NCBI GenBank assembly: GCA_032690845.1
Contig: CM064430.1
Coordinates: 1,784,949 to 1,848,948 of the forward strand
Length of the DNA stretch: 64,000 nt
Direction: 5' to 3'
Source: Eleusine coracana subsp. coracana
Taxonomy: Eukaryota > Streptophyta > Magnoliopsida > Poales > Poaceae
In this document: positions 23,760-34,288 of the stretch, piece by piece
How positions within the stretch are numbered: the stretch's first letter is position 1
How the letters are laid out: every line of letters begins with the position of its first letter
Notes under the pieces: model-generated
The model's input: only the letters and a program-made list of their open reading frames with translations
What the model was told of the DNA's origin: nothing
Database searches by the model: none
Made by a program: the position numbers and the translations under genes

Positions 23760-24820
23760 TAAGCTCTGGTAGTCTCCTACCGGGCCTTCCGCCGCCGGTA
23801 TCGCCGCTTCCACGGCGCCCCTCCGCTACTCGGCTTCTTCCACGATTTCGACGACAACATCCGCTTCGTCCCCACCATGACGGCAGCCTCCCCCTTCCGC
23901 CAGCTGGCGCTCGACTGGGCCTCGTGGGCCCACGACTGCCGTCATGGCCGCCTCCTCCTCCAGCATAAAGACAGCAGCGACTTCATCGTGTGGGACCCCA
24001 TCACCGACGCCCGGGAGGTTGTGCCTGATCCCGGACTCCCAAGCGGCATCCACGAGAAGCTCTCTTGCGACAGTTTCTGTGTTGTGGTGGTATGCAGCGG
24101 TGGGCCCTTCCGCGTCGTCTTCGTTGGCTCTGATTACTGCTTGGGGGATACCTGGGCATACATCTACTCATCCGAGACTCGTGCCCCTACTCGCGTGCCG
24201 CACTATGAGTACGTTCAGTCGGAGCAGCGTGCGGCTCTTGTTGGCGATGAGGCCTACTTTATGCTATCAACGAGAAACAGGATACTCAAGCTTCACTTGG
24301 GCGAGCATCACTTGTCAACATTTGAGCCGCCGTCGTTGGATGACGAAGGCCTCATCAGAGATTATTGTGCCCTCATGGGTAGTGAGGAGAGCGGTTCGTT
24401 GTTGCTTGCCAGCATTGTCAAGGTTTCTAGTTCTAGCCTTTACATGTGGTCCAAGAAGGTGAGACCAGTTCATCATGAGGGATGGGTACGGTGTAGGCGC
24501 ATCCAGCTTGAGAGCATCATTGTCCCGATTGACAACTCTGCTAGTCGCCTGCCTATAGTCATCGGTTTTGTGGAGGGTGTCGGTGATGTGATCATCACAA
24601 CAAAATCCGGCATCTTCGTACTCGAGGTCAAGTCAGAACGGGTGAGAAAGGTGTTCGAGGGTGTCTCGTTAGGGGCATTCTTGCCCTTCACAAGTTTCTA
24701 CACTCCAGGTACTGTTGTGCTAGACTTATTGCCTTACAACTTGTTTTGCTTATATATAAATATTTCTGATAATCTGTTCCTGACCGGCCAGGAGGAGATA
24801 TAAACCCATCAACAACTTGA
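23760..24820 (+). pseudogene. F-box/propeller copy D, 5'-truncated
   Basis: Family similarity begins abruptly near 23760 (KLW, then RAFRRRYRRFHGAPPLLGFFHD), so the first roughly 45 codons including most of the F-box are gone. The propeller region is open from there through ATG 23877 (MTAASPFRQL) to YTPG at 24708: DCRHGRLLL, VWDPITDA, YSSETRAP, LYMWSKKV, VLEVKSERVRKV. The conserved CxHxxC cluster seen in the paralogs is missing (only CSGGPF remains). A donor at 24708 and an acceptor before 24792 (gaccggccag) would give a short tail ending at 24820. Without the F-box it could not dock on SKP1. A pseudogene, or a propeller-only protein. Confidence 0.7.
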
Positions 24821-26735
24821 GCCTGCTAGCTGCTGGTGGCATGTACGTTGAAGATCGATCGGACGCTCTCTGAACTTCAGGTTTACAGTTAGCTTTACTT
24901 TATTGGTTACTGCACTATTATTATTGATGGTTCACATGTTCACTCGGAAGTCGGAACAGGATATTATGGATTGTGTTTCTTTTGGTCGATTAAAAAACTG
25001 GATCTTCTCTTATTTGACTTTTAGATGCGGATAGCTATCAGAATTTTTCTCTCTTTTTCACGGAAAAAATGGATCTGAAAAGGTCTCAAATGCTGTTGAA
25101 ATTGGCAAGTCGTGCTCATGAAATAGCTGCATTTTCTTTGGTATATCCAAAAGTTATTGTTGATTTTTTTTTGTTAACCTGCTCCAGAAATCTTTACACT
25201 TTATTAAGTTAGGTGATGTCGTTCATGCTCCTGGTTTTTCTACCAAAGTCAACAGGCCAGTTTTCAATTTTTGTATACGACTCGGTAAGGAAAACTGAAT
25301 ATAGAAATTAAGAAAAGAAAAAGACAAATACCATTTGAGTTTTCAAGAGTCTGATCCGACAAAGATTCAGTCTAACATGTAAATGATTCAACATAACATT
25401 AAATGTTGCCGTAATATTAAACAAAATCAAAGAGATCAATTGAATGATTCAACTCTGTCGAATAGAAATGGAAGACACACAAAGCAGTATCTGGGTCTCT
25501 GGAGCTGGAGAGGACGGATCTAAATCATGCCTGCTACTTGTTTGCTTGGTTGGTCCAGCCACACAACAGGAGTTGCATAGGATATGGTGGTGGGTGGGAG
25601 TCGAGGCAAGGCTCAAAAGCAAGCGGGATATGGCTCGACAGCATCTGATCGATGATACTTGGTTTGAGTAGGAAGGGTGGGTGGCTGCAAGCTCGGCGAG
25701 GCAATGACCGGTCTGCTACCCTTCCCAATCTGGCTTTCACGCGCTTGAGGAGGAGGCTACGGGTGAGCTCGAGGCGACAACGTGCGAGCATAAGTTGGAG
25801 GAAGGCGGCGGGTGAGTAGAAGCGGGCACTGGGTCGAGCAAGGTTGATTCGATCTCAACAGTACCAGTACCGTGGTTGTACAGGAGACTAAATGTATGTG
25901 CAAATTAATAAGCCCCCACCGAATGCTATAATTTTTTGCATTATTTCTGTATCTCGAGAGTTTAATGAAATATCCCTAATTTGAAAAGTATTTTAAAATA
26001 ACTTATACGTTTTGAGTTTTGAGTAACCAGTTAGAGACAAGATAAAATGGATTCTTAAATCTTCTCTCTTTTACACCTAAAATAAGCTTTAGGATATCCA
26101 CTTTTAGATGCTCTATTACAGATGCCCTGAGGACAGATCACACAACGATAAAGTCATCCTTTTAACATAGTAACACACTAACACTTTGTGTAAGTAGACT
26201 GACGCTGAGTTTCCTGGGCCAGAGCAGCTTCAGTTTGAGCCGAACAAAACTAACTGTTGTATGGTCAAGAATCTTTTCCCGTTCAAAGCTAAATTCTAAA
26301 ACTAAAAACTTTCTTCAACCTTTAAAAAAAAGGGTGTCAACCTTTAGACCTAAACAATTCAAACATGGCAAGCATGTATTAAAAAAAAGAAAACCTTTCT
26401 TCAAGAAACGATATTATTATATTAGTGTCCTCTCTATCAACAACAACAATGGAATTGCTGTCGCAAACTATATTCTTGAATCTCAACCCGTAGATATCAA
26501 AGGCATAATAAGTAATACACATATTCCTTTATTTATAAAATATAAATAATATATACATAATCAAATACTAATTTAAAAATTATAATTTATAGCTTTAAAA
26601 TATTAAGCTCGTGGCAATGCACGGCCACATTGCTAGTTCGTTTGATAATTCTAAAGAGATGACAGTGTTTTCCTAGCACAAATTTCATTCCATTTGAGTA
26701 TTGGATCCGGCCAACGAACTCGAGACCCAACACAC
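24821..26735. other. Intergenic, AT-rich, mostly unassigned
   Basis: 3' flank of copy D up to about 25100. From about 25440 to 25870 there is a moderately GC-rich patch without recognisable coding. From about 25900 AT-rich DNA runs to a Helitron-like 3' end at 26636. No gene supported. Confidence 0.35.
26605..26636 (+). mobile_element. Helitron-like 3' terminus
   Basis: A hairpin CGTG/GCAATG/CACG (26610-26623) is followed 10 bases later by CTAG (26633-26636) and T, the CTRR-plus-T signature of plant Helitron 3' ends. The 5' end (TC...) was not located, so the element length is unknown; it would extend leftwards. Confidence 0.55.
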
Positions 26736-26850
26736 TGAGAAGTAAGAAGCATGAGAAATGCGATGTAAGTCAGGCAGCGGAGTCAGTTCTCCTATTGCAG
26801 TTTCAGCAACAAGCTTTCCCTTCAAGAAGTTTTGAGGGCTAGCTGCAAAA
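26736..26850 (-). pseudogene. Relic of the Rx_N-like family with internal deletion
   Basis: On the minus strand it reads LLEGK joined directly to LVAETAIGELTPLPDLHRIS. In the intact gene at 36367-37716, LLEGKT and FKLVAESAMGELTLLSDLHDI are separated by roughly 80 codons, so this is an internally deleted remnant. It lies behind F-box copy D. Confidence 0.6.
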
Positions 26851-27637
26851 ATGTGTGTGGGTGTTCAATCCAAACACCACACATTTTGATTCTCACATCG
26901 TCTCTTTCTTCGAGTGTCTGCTCCAGGCCACCACGCTGCGCTCCGTGCCCCTGCTCGTCACTGTCAAGTTCGTCCCCCAATTTCATCCTGAAATATACCA
27001 TCAAAACGACCTAGGCGACGACGGAACCTGAGCCAGGCATCATCAAACACCAGATTTTTCAACCCCCCCCCCCCCCCCCCCTTTCAACCATCGAAAATCT
27101 TGGGCTGTTTTATTTCAGGGATGGTTTGCTGACGTAGACTACTGAGTTGGCGTTGCTTTCAAATAGTGGCTCAAACTGACCAGCGGTCCCTCACCTGTGC
27201 CATCGGGCATTTGGGCACAACCGTACAAGCATCGGTCCAACCATCTTCTCCGCTGATCCAGCAGCCTTCAAGCACCACCGCCTCATCACCACAGAGGGTC
27301 GTACCATAGCCGGTAGCCACCAGTCTTCTATTACCACGCTGCTTGGTGTCCACTTGCTGCTCCTCAAGCACGGCCCCGCACATCGTCCTCAAGCTCAGCT
27401 CACCACCTGAAAATAAGTTTCTAACACAAGCGAGAGCTACCACCCCTTATCCGGGGATCAGCATTTCATCACGATTCGAAAAATCAATGCCCACGTACGT
27501 GGATGCCATTATCCTAGTCATCAAGTCATTAGTGGTTCTAACTAGCATCAACAGCATCATCTACCTGAAGTCAACACACGTTAGCGTAGCCAGTACATGC
27601 ACCTGCACATTCTGGCCTTTTTCTATTTTATACTAGT
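26851..27637. other. Intergenic with a block shared with 34075-34265 and a poly-C tract
   Basis: 27040-27255 (TTTCAGGGATGGTTTGCTGACGTAGAC...) resembles 34075-34265 and marks another Rx_N-linked duplication. A run of 19 C lies at 27063-27081. Weak open frames at 27170-27440 have no recognisable product. Confidence 0.45.
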
Positions 27638-28486
27638 TGTGGTATATATACATATAGGATACTTAAGCACTCGGCAATATGACCGAGTGGGCCGAAGGCT
27701 TGGTTACGAAACATTGCAGATTTAGGTCCAGAATATAACTACTCGGATATTTGTTTAGAGTAGGCTATAAGTTAGATCAAGAGATATGATATATAGATAA
27801 AATTAAATATAACCGAATGATAGATTACCATGTAAACCGCTGCCCTTCAGCTATATAAGGAGGTCAGGGGGTCTTTAGAAATCATCAGAACTCGTATCGG
27901 AAATCATTTGTCCAGTACGAATCCTATAATTACAAGAACACCAAACAAGACATAGGGTTTTTATCTGCAAGGAGGTCCGAACCTGTATAAACCCTGTGTC
28001 ATGTGTCTATCGGTTTTCATACTCATACGCATATCTAGGATTACTATCGAGATTGTCTCTTGACAGTTGGCGCGCCAGTAAGGGAAATGCGTTGAGTTTC
28101 TTCATTAAAATCGATGGCTTTCCTGATGTCAAGTTCCACCCAGGAGACAAGATCCGCTTGGGCACCTTCAGCTTCGTTGCCGATGAGAACGGGAGCCTCG
28201 TCAAACAATGCTTGGTGGATCTTCTGGTGACCACCACGCCTCAGATCCGGGGGTCGGCAAAGCTCCATTGGCTGACCGCAAGGATGACCCGATCCGTCGG
28301 CTCTCGCTTAGCCTTAATAACGCAGTGGCGGTTCTCCAGGCAGAAACCCTCTCGGATTCCCTCTCAGCGTTCCCCACAATGGACCGATCGACAACCTTGG
28401 CCGACTCGGATCTGACTGCAGTCGATCTCCTGACTCCTTACACAGAAGAATCGGATGAAGATCCCAATTTTTTCGATCAAGATTAG
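27638..28486 (+). mobile_element. Gypsy-type LTR retrotransposon fragment: LTR, primer site and start of gag
   Basis: A TG...CA-bounded stretch (27638 to about 28065) containing a TATATAAGG promoter near 27853 is followed immediately by GTTGGCGCGCCAG, the leader typical of several grass Gypsy families. Then comes a short gag-like reading region (ending near LTPYTEESDEDPNF, 28486). No protease, reverse transcriptase or second LTR was seen, so it is truncated or non-autonomous. The left boundary is approximate. Confidence 0.55.
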
Positions 28487-28690
28487 TAGCTATTTATAGG
28501 GTAGTTGGTTGTTGGTCCGTATGTCCATTATTGTTAGTCTGCACTCTGTATCGATTATCTTTCCCTTTTGTAATTTAAAGTTTTCAATCTCTTGTATTAA
28601 AGTTTTCCAAATTTTTAGGATTTTTTATATATACAATTTTTGTCAGTGAAACCAATTAAGTTTTTGGCCATTTTTTCAAGGTTTTTTTCT
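28487..28690. other. AT-rich spacer, probably retroelement 3' remnant
   Basis: No gene. It resembles a polymerase-run-off tail region (TTGTATTAAAG, TTTTTATATATAC). Nothing else seen. Confidence 0.3.
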
Positions 28691-28915
28691 AGATTTATAT
28701 TTTACCGAGTGCCGTGCTTACCGAGTGTTTTTTGGCACATGGCAAAGTCTTTGCCATGTGCTCGATAGAAGTCACACAGCAAAGCCGGTTTTACCGACAA
28801 ATACTTTGCCATGTGAGAGATGTCGTGTGTAACCCATAATAAAGACTTTGCCGTACGTAATTTATGTTTTGCCGTGTGTCCTGGAGACATGGCAAAGATG
28901 CTGATTCCCGTAGTG
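28691..28915. mobile_element. CACTA (En/Spm-type) element, right terminus
   Basis: Repeated subterminal words ACTTTGCC, TTTGCC and GGCAAAG in both orientations lead to an end in ...GGGAATCAGC-type text read in reverse and the terminal CGTAGTG (CACTAC reversed) at 28909-28915. The left end was not found. Its outer edge coincides with the first base of the segmental duplication copy at 28917. Confidence 0.6.
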
Positions 28916-29419
28916 TTTGAAGATCGTGTGTGCCAATTCACAATGGTACCTGCTTGTCTGTTCGTAGACCAACCGGGCAACCGGCGGGGTTCACCAACTC
29001 ATCGTTCACGGACGACGACTGGACAGTCGTCATGTCTTGTGGCTAAAGCCAAGCCGCATGCATGGAGTCTTCGGTGTGGCAATATAATGTTGTTCGCCGT
29101 GACCCCGACAGGTGACAGGTGCAGTGTTGCCGATGACAAACGCTATGGCTCCCGCGGTGGCCATCTTTCACTTGGTGGTGGCTGGATTCATCAAGTGCGT
29201 TTCATGCTAAGATTATACAACCAAACAAGGTGTTGACGTGTTGTCCGAAGTAAAGACAGTATGGTAAGAAGCTTGCCGCATGACACGACTCGGGCCTGAA
29301 AGTGATTTTACTCTATATATTTTCATTCATACGCACACCAGTGTTGTGTTTGTACTGGAATAGTAAACTACTACAACTCAGATCTTTCACCTTAGACATA
29401 ATAAATTAATAACTTTAGA

Positions 29420-30540
29420 CTGACCGTACTCATCGTACTCTAAATTCATCCTCTAAAAGGAATATTTCATCCTGATCAATAAGATTTTCTCTTCTATATC
29501 CAGTTTTTCCACACCGGTCATTCTCTATATCTCATCCTCTATATTAACTAACTATCTGTGTGCCCCATGCGTCAGCCTTTGTACTCTCTTTCTCTCTCCC
29601 TCTCTCTCTCTCTTTCCCTCTCCCAAATCTCTCTTTCTCTATCCTCTCCCACGGCTCGAGTGAGTTGCCGAGCTCCCCGCGCGGCTCCACGGCGCGTCAC
29701 CGCGCCCCTACTCCACCTCCCCCGAGCGAGCTCGCCGCCGAGGCCCTCCTCCGCCATCGCGCGCCGCCACAGCCGTCGAGGCCCTCCTCCTCTCCCATCG
29801 CCGAGGGGCCCCTCCTCTGCCGCCGAGGCCCTCCGCCGTTGAGGCCCCCCTCCTCCCCCGTCACCGAGGCCCTCCTCCTCCCCCACCGACGAGACCCCCC
29901 TCCTCCCCCATTGCCGAGGCTCCCCTCCTCCGCTACCAAGGCCCTTCGCCATTGAGGCCCCTTCCTCCCCCCCTCCCCTCCCACAGCCGAGTCCATGGCG
30001 GCGGACGCTGCAGGATCCGCGCTGAGCTCCCTCTTGAATCGAGCAATCCCCCCCCCCCCCCCCCCCTCCCATCTCGCCATCGACGCTCACCGATGCACGG
30101 GACCTTCGGCCGCTGTCGTTGCGGAGCCAACGACAAGCACGTCAGTTGGGCCTCATGCCTCCGATGCCTCCTTCTTCCTTGGCGGGCTGGGCTGGGTCCT
30201 CGGCGGAGCCAGATCTAGCCTGCGATGGAGCTTGCCGGCTGAGCGGAGGCGCCACGGCGGGCCTCACAGCGGCACGGTCGTCTTCCTCTCTTGACACCCC
30301 TCCTCTGCTTCGTTCTCCCTCCTTTGCAGCGGCAGCCGACACGAGCGTGTGGACTCCAGCGGCTGGAGCGAGATGGGGCCAGGAAGGGAGTAGTGTAGCT
30401 CCTCTATTCCTCTTGATTTGGCGTAAAAGAGGCAGTGCGGGATGGTGCCATAGGGGATAGTGTATCCCGGTGTGGGAGAAAAAATACTATCGCCATACTG
30501 GAGGATGCAATAGAGGATGTTGGTGTGGACAGTCTTAGAG
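29420..30540. mobile_element. GC-rich insertion, possible gene-capturing DNA transposon
   Basis: Absent from the paralogous position near 14228. The ends AGACTGACC and, reversed, AGACTGTCC, each followed by CATCCTC words, look like weak inverted repeats. The interior is extremely C/G-rich (CT microsatellite about 29580-29640, poly-C 30048-30066) with overlapping open frames on both strands, for example one starting MAADAAGSALSSLL near 29996. Composition suggests captured gene 5' ends, as in Pack-MULEs, but no target duplication or parent gene could be identified. Confidence 0.4.
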
Positions 30541-30828
30541 AATTATACCTTTAGCATGGACAATTCATCAGAAAGAGAAATACGATACAGATCATAGCTT
30601 TCATCTTGCACGTACGCTAGCTAGTTCAGCTTTAGCAGATAATAAATGGAGAAACATGGCCATGACACCATATATATTTTTCCATAACAGGCCGGCCACC
30701 CCTGGAAGCCATGATACCATATATAAAGCACATTTTTCGTGAGTTTTTTTTTTTTGAAATTGAGACCTCAATAAATCGGCAAAGTACAGGGCCCTACTCA
30801 AATACCTCTTCGGCCCTGCAACACTTGT

Positions 30829-32241
30829 CTAGCGCTTTCGTCTCTTGGCAGCTCGCCGGCGGGGTATTGAAACCGATGTTGGTTCCGGACAGGTAACGAA
30901 ACTGATTGCAAAAGAGGGTGAATTGGCCAGTGCTGGGGAGATCTTTTTACGCCTTAACTTCTCCAAGGAAATCAGTGCCGCACCGTGTGGAGAGGACCAA
31001 CACACATTATACTTAGCCGGCTCTGGATGGCGGGCCAAGAAATCACATGTTCTTGATTCTAGCAGATCCTCGATAAGTTGCATGATACTACCACTCATAT
31101 GTTCTAATTTGCCTTCAAACTCAGCTCCAAGAATTCTCTGTGGGCCCATAGACGTATGTGGCATAAAAGAAAAGTTTAGTCGCAGAAGTGGTGAGTTTGG
31201 CCCTAGTACTTCATCGGTTGAGCTATGCAACATGTACTCTAGAGCTGAAGTAGACCAGCTGAAACATATACTAACAACTGGCTCCGGAACCGCGTGTGAT
31301 AACTCGGCCGAGACAACGTTGCTAGTGCAACATATTGGATCTGGGCGGTCCAATATATTTTTTTTAACAAAACATTCCTTACTCAAAAATGGAAGAGCAC
31401 GTGGAATATCTTGTAAACTAGTAGTAGATAGCAGGTTCATTTCTCCTATCATGCATTCCATCACAAACTTGAATGGTGATGTCGATAACTTGAAGGATTC
31501 AGTCACAAACTGCAGGCATCTAATAGCAGTCCCAACCATGTTTGTACCTTGGGAGAGCCGCAGAGTCAGATTCAGGTCGACTTCATTTGCTTGCATCTTG
31601 TTCAAATCCACATAATTGTATTGTAGCATTACTTCTGTGCCACGCTCTTCAGAACATACGGGCCACAAGGTAATGCCGTACCGTTGACTCCCTTTCTTGA
31701 TATTATACATGAGACTTTTCCCTTCAAGAAGTTGCCTTTCAAGAGGGTTGCGGAAAATGTCGTGCCGGAGCGGACAGACAGACTCCACGTCTGTTACAAA
31801 CTTGTCTGCACAATCTGCATACCATTCGAATTTCTGTACTATGGTGGAAGTGGAACTTATATTTTCCTTTCTCAAGCCAATGAGAGACAAGATGGGTAAA
31901 TTTATAGCATGAGAGATCCATTGAAGGAAGGAGGAACCTATAACCCATTGTCTGATCTGTTGGCCTCCTTCCACAGCCTGCAGCTTGAGTTCCTCGAGTA
32001 GGTCCGTGCCTTCCTTGTAGACTTGCTTCAACACCATCCTGCGACGAATCAACGAGATGTAAACGTACGTGATTGGCCACTCCGCCGTCCTCTCAAGGTC
32101 AAACTCCAACCGAGAGAGCGCCATCTCGAGCCTTGCTATGCTATTCTCTCTTAACTCTTTCTCCTCAAGTTTTCCTGAAATATAGGATGACATCCTATTC
32201 ACGCCCTCCTGAACAACGGATGAGACCACCATCTCTGCCAT
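30829..32241 (-). CDS. Rx_N-like family protein, intact (470 aa)
   Basis: Single-exon frame from ATG 32241 to TAG 30829. Residues 1-100 are helical and heptad-like (MAEMVVSSVVQEGVNRMSS, ARLEMALSRLEF, RRRMVLKQVYKEGTDLLEEL), resembling the coiled-coil N-terminus of grass immune receptors. A conserved middle follows: FEWYADCADKFVTDVES, LERQLLEGKSL, LRLSQGTNMVGTAIRCLQF, RPDPICC. The C-terminal part has FLARHPEPAKYNVCW and ends RRRAAKRRKR, a candidate nuclear-localisation tail. There is no P-loop, NB-ARC or LRR. I know of no assigned function; an immune-related or decoy role is inference from the N-terminus only. The start agrees with MAEMV in the paralogs. Confidence 0.8.
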   Translation of the reverse strand: MAEMVVSSVVQEGVNRMSSYISGKLEEKELRENSIARLEMALSRLEFDLERTAEWPITYVYISLIRRRMVLKQVYKEGTDLLEELKLQAVEGGQQIRQWVIGSSFLQWISHAINLPILSLIGLRKENISSTSTIVQKFEWYADCADKFVTDVESVCPLRHDIFRNPLERQLLEGKSLMYNIKKGSQRYGITLWPVCSEERGTEVMLQYNYVDLNKMQANEVDLNLTLRLSQGTNMVGTAIRCLQFVTESFKLSTSPFKFVMECMIGEMNLLSTTSLQDIPRALPFLSKECFVKKNILDRPDPICCTSNVVSAELSHAVPEPVVSICFSWSTSALEYMLHSSTDEVLGPNSPLLRLNFSFMPHTSMGPQRILGAEFEGKLEHMSGSIMQLIEDLLESRTCDFLARHPEPAKYNVCWSSPHGAALISLEKLRRKKISPALANSPSFAISFVTCPEPTSVSIPRRRAAKRRKR

Positions 32242-32531
32242 GAGAAAGCAACCTGTGTAGAAATTTCTCTTTTGGAGTTAATAAATAAGTACGCAATCAA
32301 CACGAGCTATTTTGAAGTGTGAAAAAAGGATGCAAATTGAGTGCGTAATCATCCTGACCTTGAATTTCCTCTTACTACTGGGACGAATTGGTGGGTGGAG
32401 TTGCCAGCAGAGCAGATAACGCATAAGCAAGGCAATTTGTACTGATTCTTGTCGATCAAACCGATAGAGCTGGCTAGAGGTTACTACAAAATACTTCTAT
32501 ATGTATATATATTATAAGAAGCAAAAATGGA
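32242..32531. other. 5' flank of the intact Rx_N-like gene
   Basis: Closely similar to 15829-16140. Probably promoter and leader; a TATATATATTATAA run at about 32500 is a possible TATA region for the minus-strand gene, although it is nearly 260 bases upstream. Confidence 0.4.
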
Positions 32532-32930
32532 GCATCTTTGCTGCCTAGAAAAACAAAAAAACAAAAACAAAAAATACTAGACCTGCCGGGGTAAGATCGC
32601 CCCAACGATATTTTTTTAAAAGAAGAATGACCTTCTGACATAGGTCTAGAAAATTCCCGAACCCCTCTTCCCCTCCTGACATGATGACCCTTTTTTAGCC
32701 TGTGTGAAAACTTTTATAGTGCACCGGCCTTTAAATCAGGAGCAACGCCCGCACCAATTAGCTCCAGATAGGGTCTTACACATGTTTTGGCTTAGGAAAA
32801 AGGTGAGAGAATTTTTTTAACCTAGTCTGAAAAATTCGCTCCTACTAAGAATCAAACCTGATATCTACGAGGTGCTACTAACTCACTTTATCACTACAAT
32901 AAAGCACTGTTTGCATCTTTGCTGCCTAGA
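32532..32930 (-). mobile_element. tRNA-derived SINE with 18-bp target duplication
   Basis: GCATCTTTGCTGCCTAGA is duplicated exactly at 32532-32549 and 32913-32930. The paralogous segment near 16133 has a single copy. The insert ends in an A-rich tail on the left as written (AAAACAAAAAAACAAAAAC), with the internal promoter box at the right in reverse (AGGTTTGATTCTTAG, B-box-like; GGAGCGAATTT afterwards). It is related to the SINE at 33777. A clean empty-site comparison. Confidence 0.75.
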
Positions 32931-33776
32931 GAACGCGGCTTGGATACTGAGGGTAGTTCCTTGGATGTGACACGGAGACAAGCGCACAACAACAGACTGA
33001 AAATCAAATTAATTTACATCACGTCGTCAGTGCATCATTTTTCTTATTACGTACGTGGCGATTGCGATGGGATCAGAAGCTGCGTTACTTCCCAGAGCCA
33101 ACAAATAAAGCTCTGCACCTCGAGCAGTACGAAAAATTAACAAATCTACAATTCTACATCCGCGCGTCAGTGCATACATCCTTTTTTTTTTCCTTACCCA
33201 GCAATTGTGATAGGAGCAGAACCTGCGTCGGTTCCTGCTGATACGACCTCACACAAGTACTCTCGCACGGTCGCACCCTGAGCCCCACAGAGCGCGGGAG
33301 CTTTCGGACTACCAGCGCATCTCGTGGCTGCCGCCGGAGGGCGTGTCCGTCCGAATAGTCATTAGGGCCTCTCCATCGGTGTACGCGGGGTAGCATTTGT
33401 GTCAGGCCACGTAGGTTTGGTGTTCACGTGGAAGAGAGAAGAACCGTGTGCACAGTATAGATAGCGTTGCTGTTAGTGCTGATATATAACCAATTTAGTG
33501 GGACCCATCATGTGAACTTGCTCCCTCGGTCCCACGATTGTATTTTGGGCAGTGCGCAAACGTTTAGTAGGACAAAAGAGCTGATCGTTTGATATTATCT
33601 GTTTGTGAGATGGCCTGACAAAAGAAGATATAGATAGGTAACCACTGTGGAGGCCCTTAGTCTGATTGTAAATTTTTTGACGACATCAGTACTACAAAAT
33701 CCTTGATACACTAATAAATCATAGAATAAGTCTAAATGATCTTTCCCAACTACTTAACTCCCCTCAATATACAAAA
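32931..33776. other. Rest of the duplicated flank, then unassigned DNA
   Basis: To 33245 it matches 16140-16450. After that a GC-rich patch (33245-33400; readable as ELSDYQRISWLPPEG on the plus strand, perhaps a captured coding scrap) and AT-rich DNA. No gene. Confidence 0.4.
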
Positions 33777-34059
33777 GTGCCTGTAGCTTAGTAGTTATAA
33801 GAGGCTTAGTAGCATCTTAGACTCTGGGTTCGACTCCCTGTGGGAGCGAATTTACTAGAATTTAATGGTATTATACTTTCAGTGATAGGTGACGCTCCCG
33901 TCGACAACGAGGCGTCAGTGGTGACTTCGTCAATCCAGAGGATTTGCCGGCTCAGTCTTCAAAGATACTTATAGGAGTAGCGTTTACATACATATATTCA
34001 TAGGGGTGAGTGTGTATGTTGTGAGTATCTGAGTTGTACTATGTAATCTCAAAAAAAAA
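33777..34059 (+). mobile_element. tRNA-derived SINE, full length
   Basis: Starts GTGCCTGTAGCTTAGTAG (A box) and has GGGTTCGACTCCC (B box) about 50 bases later, then GGGAGCGAATTT as in known grass SINEs. It ends in TGTAATCTC plus 10-11 A. Flanks ACTCCCCTCAATAT.CAAAA (before) and ACTCCCCTCAACATCAAAA (after) form a target duplication. Transcribed by RNA polymerase III and mobilised by LINE machinery. Confidence 0.8.
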
Positions 34060-34074
34060 AACTCCCCTCAACAT

Positions 34075-34265
34075 CAAAACCAGAATTTTCACATCTTCCA
34101 CTATTGGAAACCGTCTAAATAAGGTATCTTGGGTGGTTTTCAGGGGTGGTTTGTTGCTGACGTAGACTGATGAGTTTGCATTGCTTTCTCATGGTTGCTT
34201 GGACTGACCAGCGGGGCCCACCAATGCCCTCAAACACAAGCATGGGTCCAAGTCCAACCATCTTC
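34075..34265. repeat. Block shared with 27040-27255
   Basis: GTGGTTTGTTGCTGACGTAG, GACTGACCAGCGG and CCAACCATCTTCTC occur in the same order at 27120-27255. It marks a second duplicated segment linked to Rx_N-like loci. Non-coding. Confidence 0.55.
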
Positions 34266-34288
34266 TCTGCTACAGGGTTAAGCTACGA

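Larger units (their letters stand above)
28917..33245. repeat. Segmental duplication, copy 2 (partner 13878-16450)
   Basis: Same order as copy 1: TTTGAAGATCGTGTGTGCC, a GGCAACCGGCGG stretch, the AAACAAGGTGTTGACGTGTTG stretch, the Rx_N-like gene and its 5' flank. It is longer because of insertions at about 29420-30540 (GC-rich), 32550-32912 (SINE) and about 150 bases near 28990-29140. Confidence 0.85.

Noticed and set aside
29558..30460. Several overlapping frames of 90-170 codons, Pro/Arg- or Gly-rich
   Set aside because: They arise from C-rich low-complexity DNA, overlap on both strands and include a poly-C run. Treated as one GC-rich insertion, not genes.
33777..33850. A tRNA gene
   Set aside because: It has A and B boxes, but no acceptor stem or anticodon arm pairing could be made out, and it continues into an A-tailed SINE body with target duplication.
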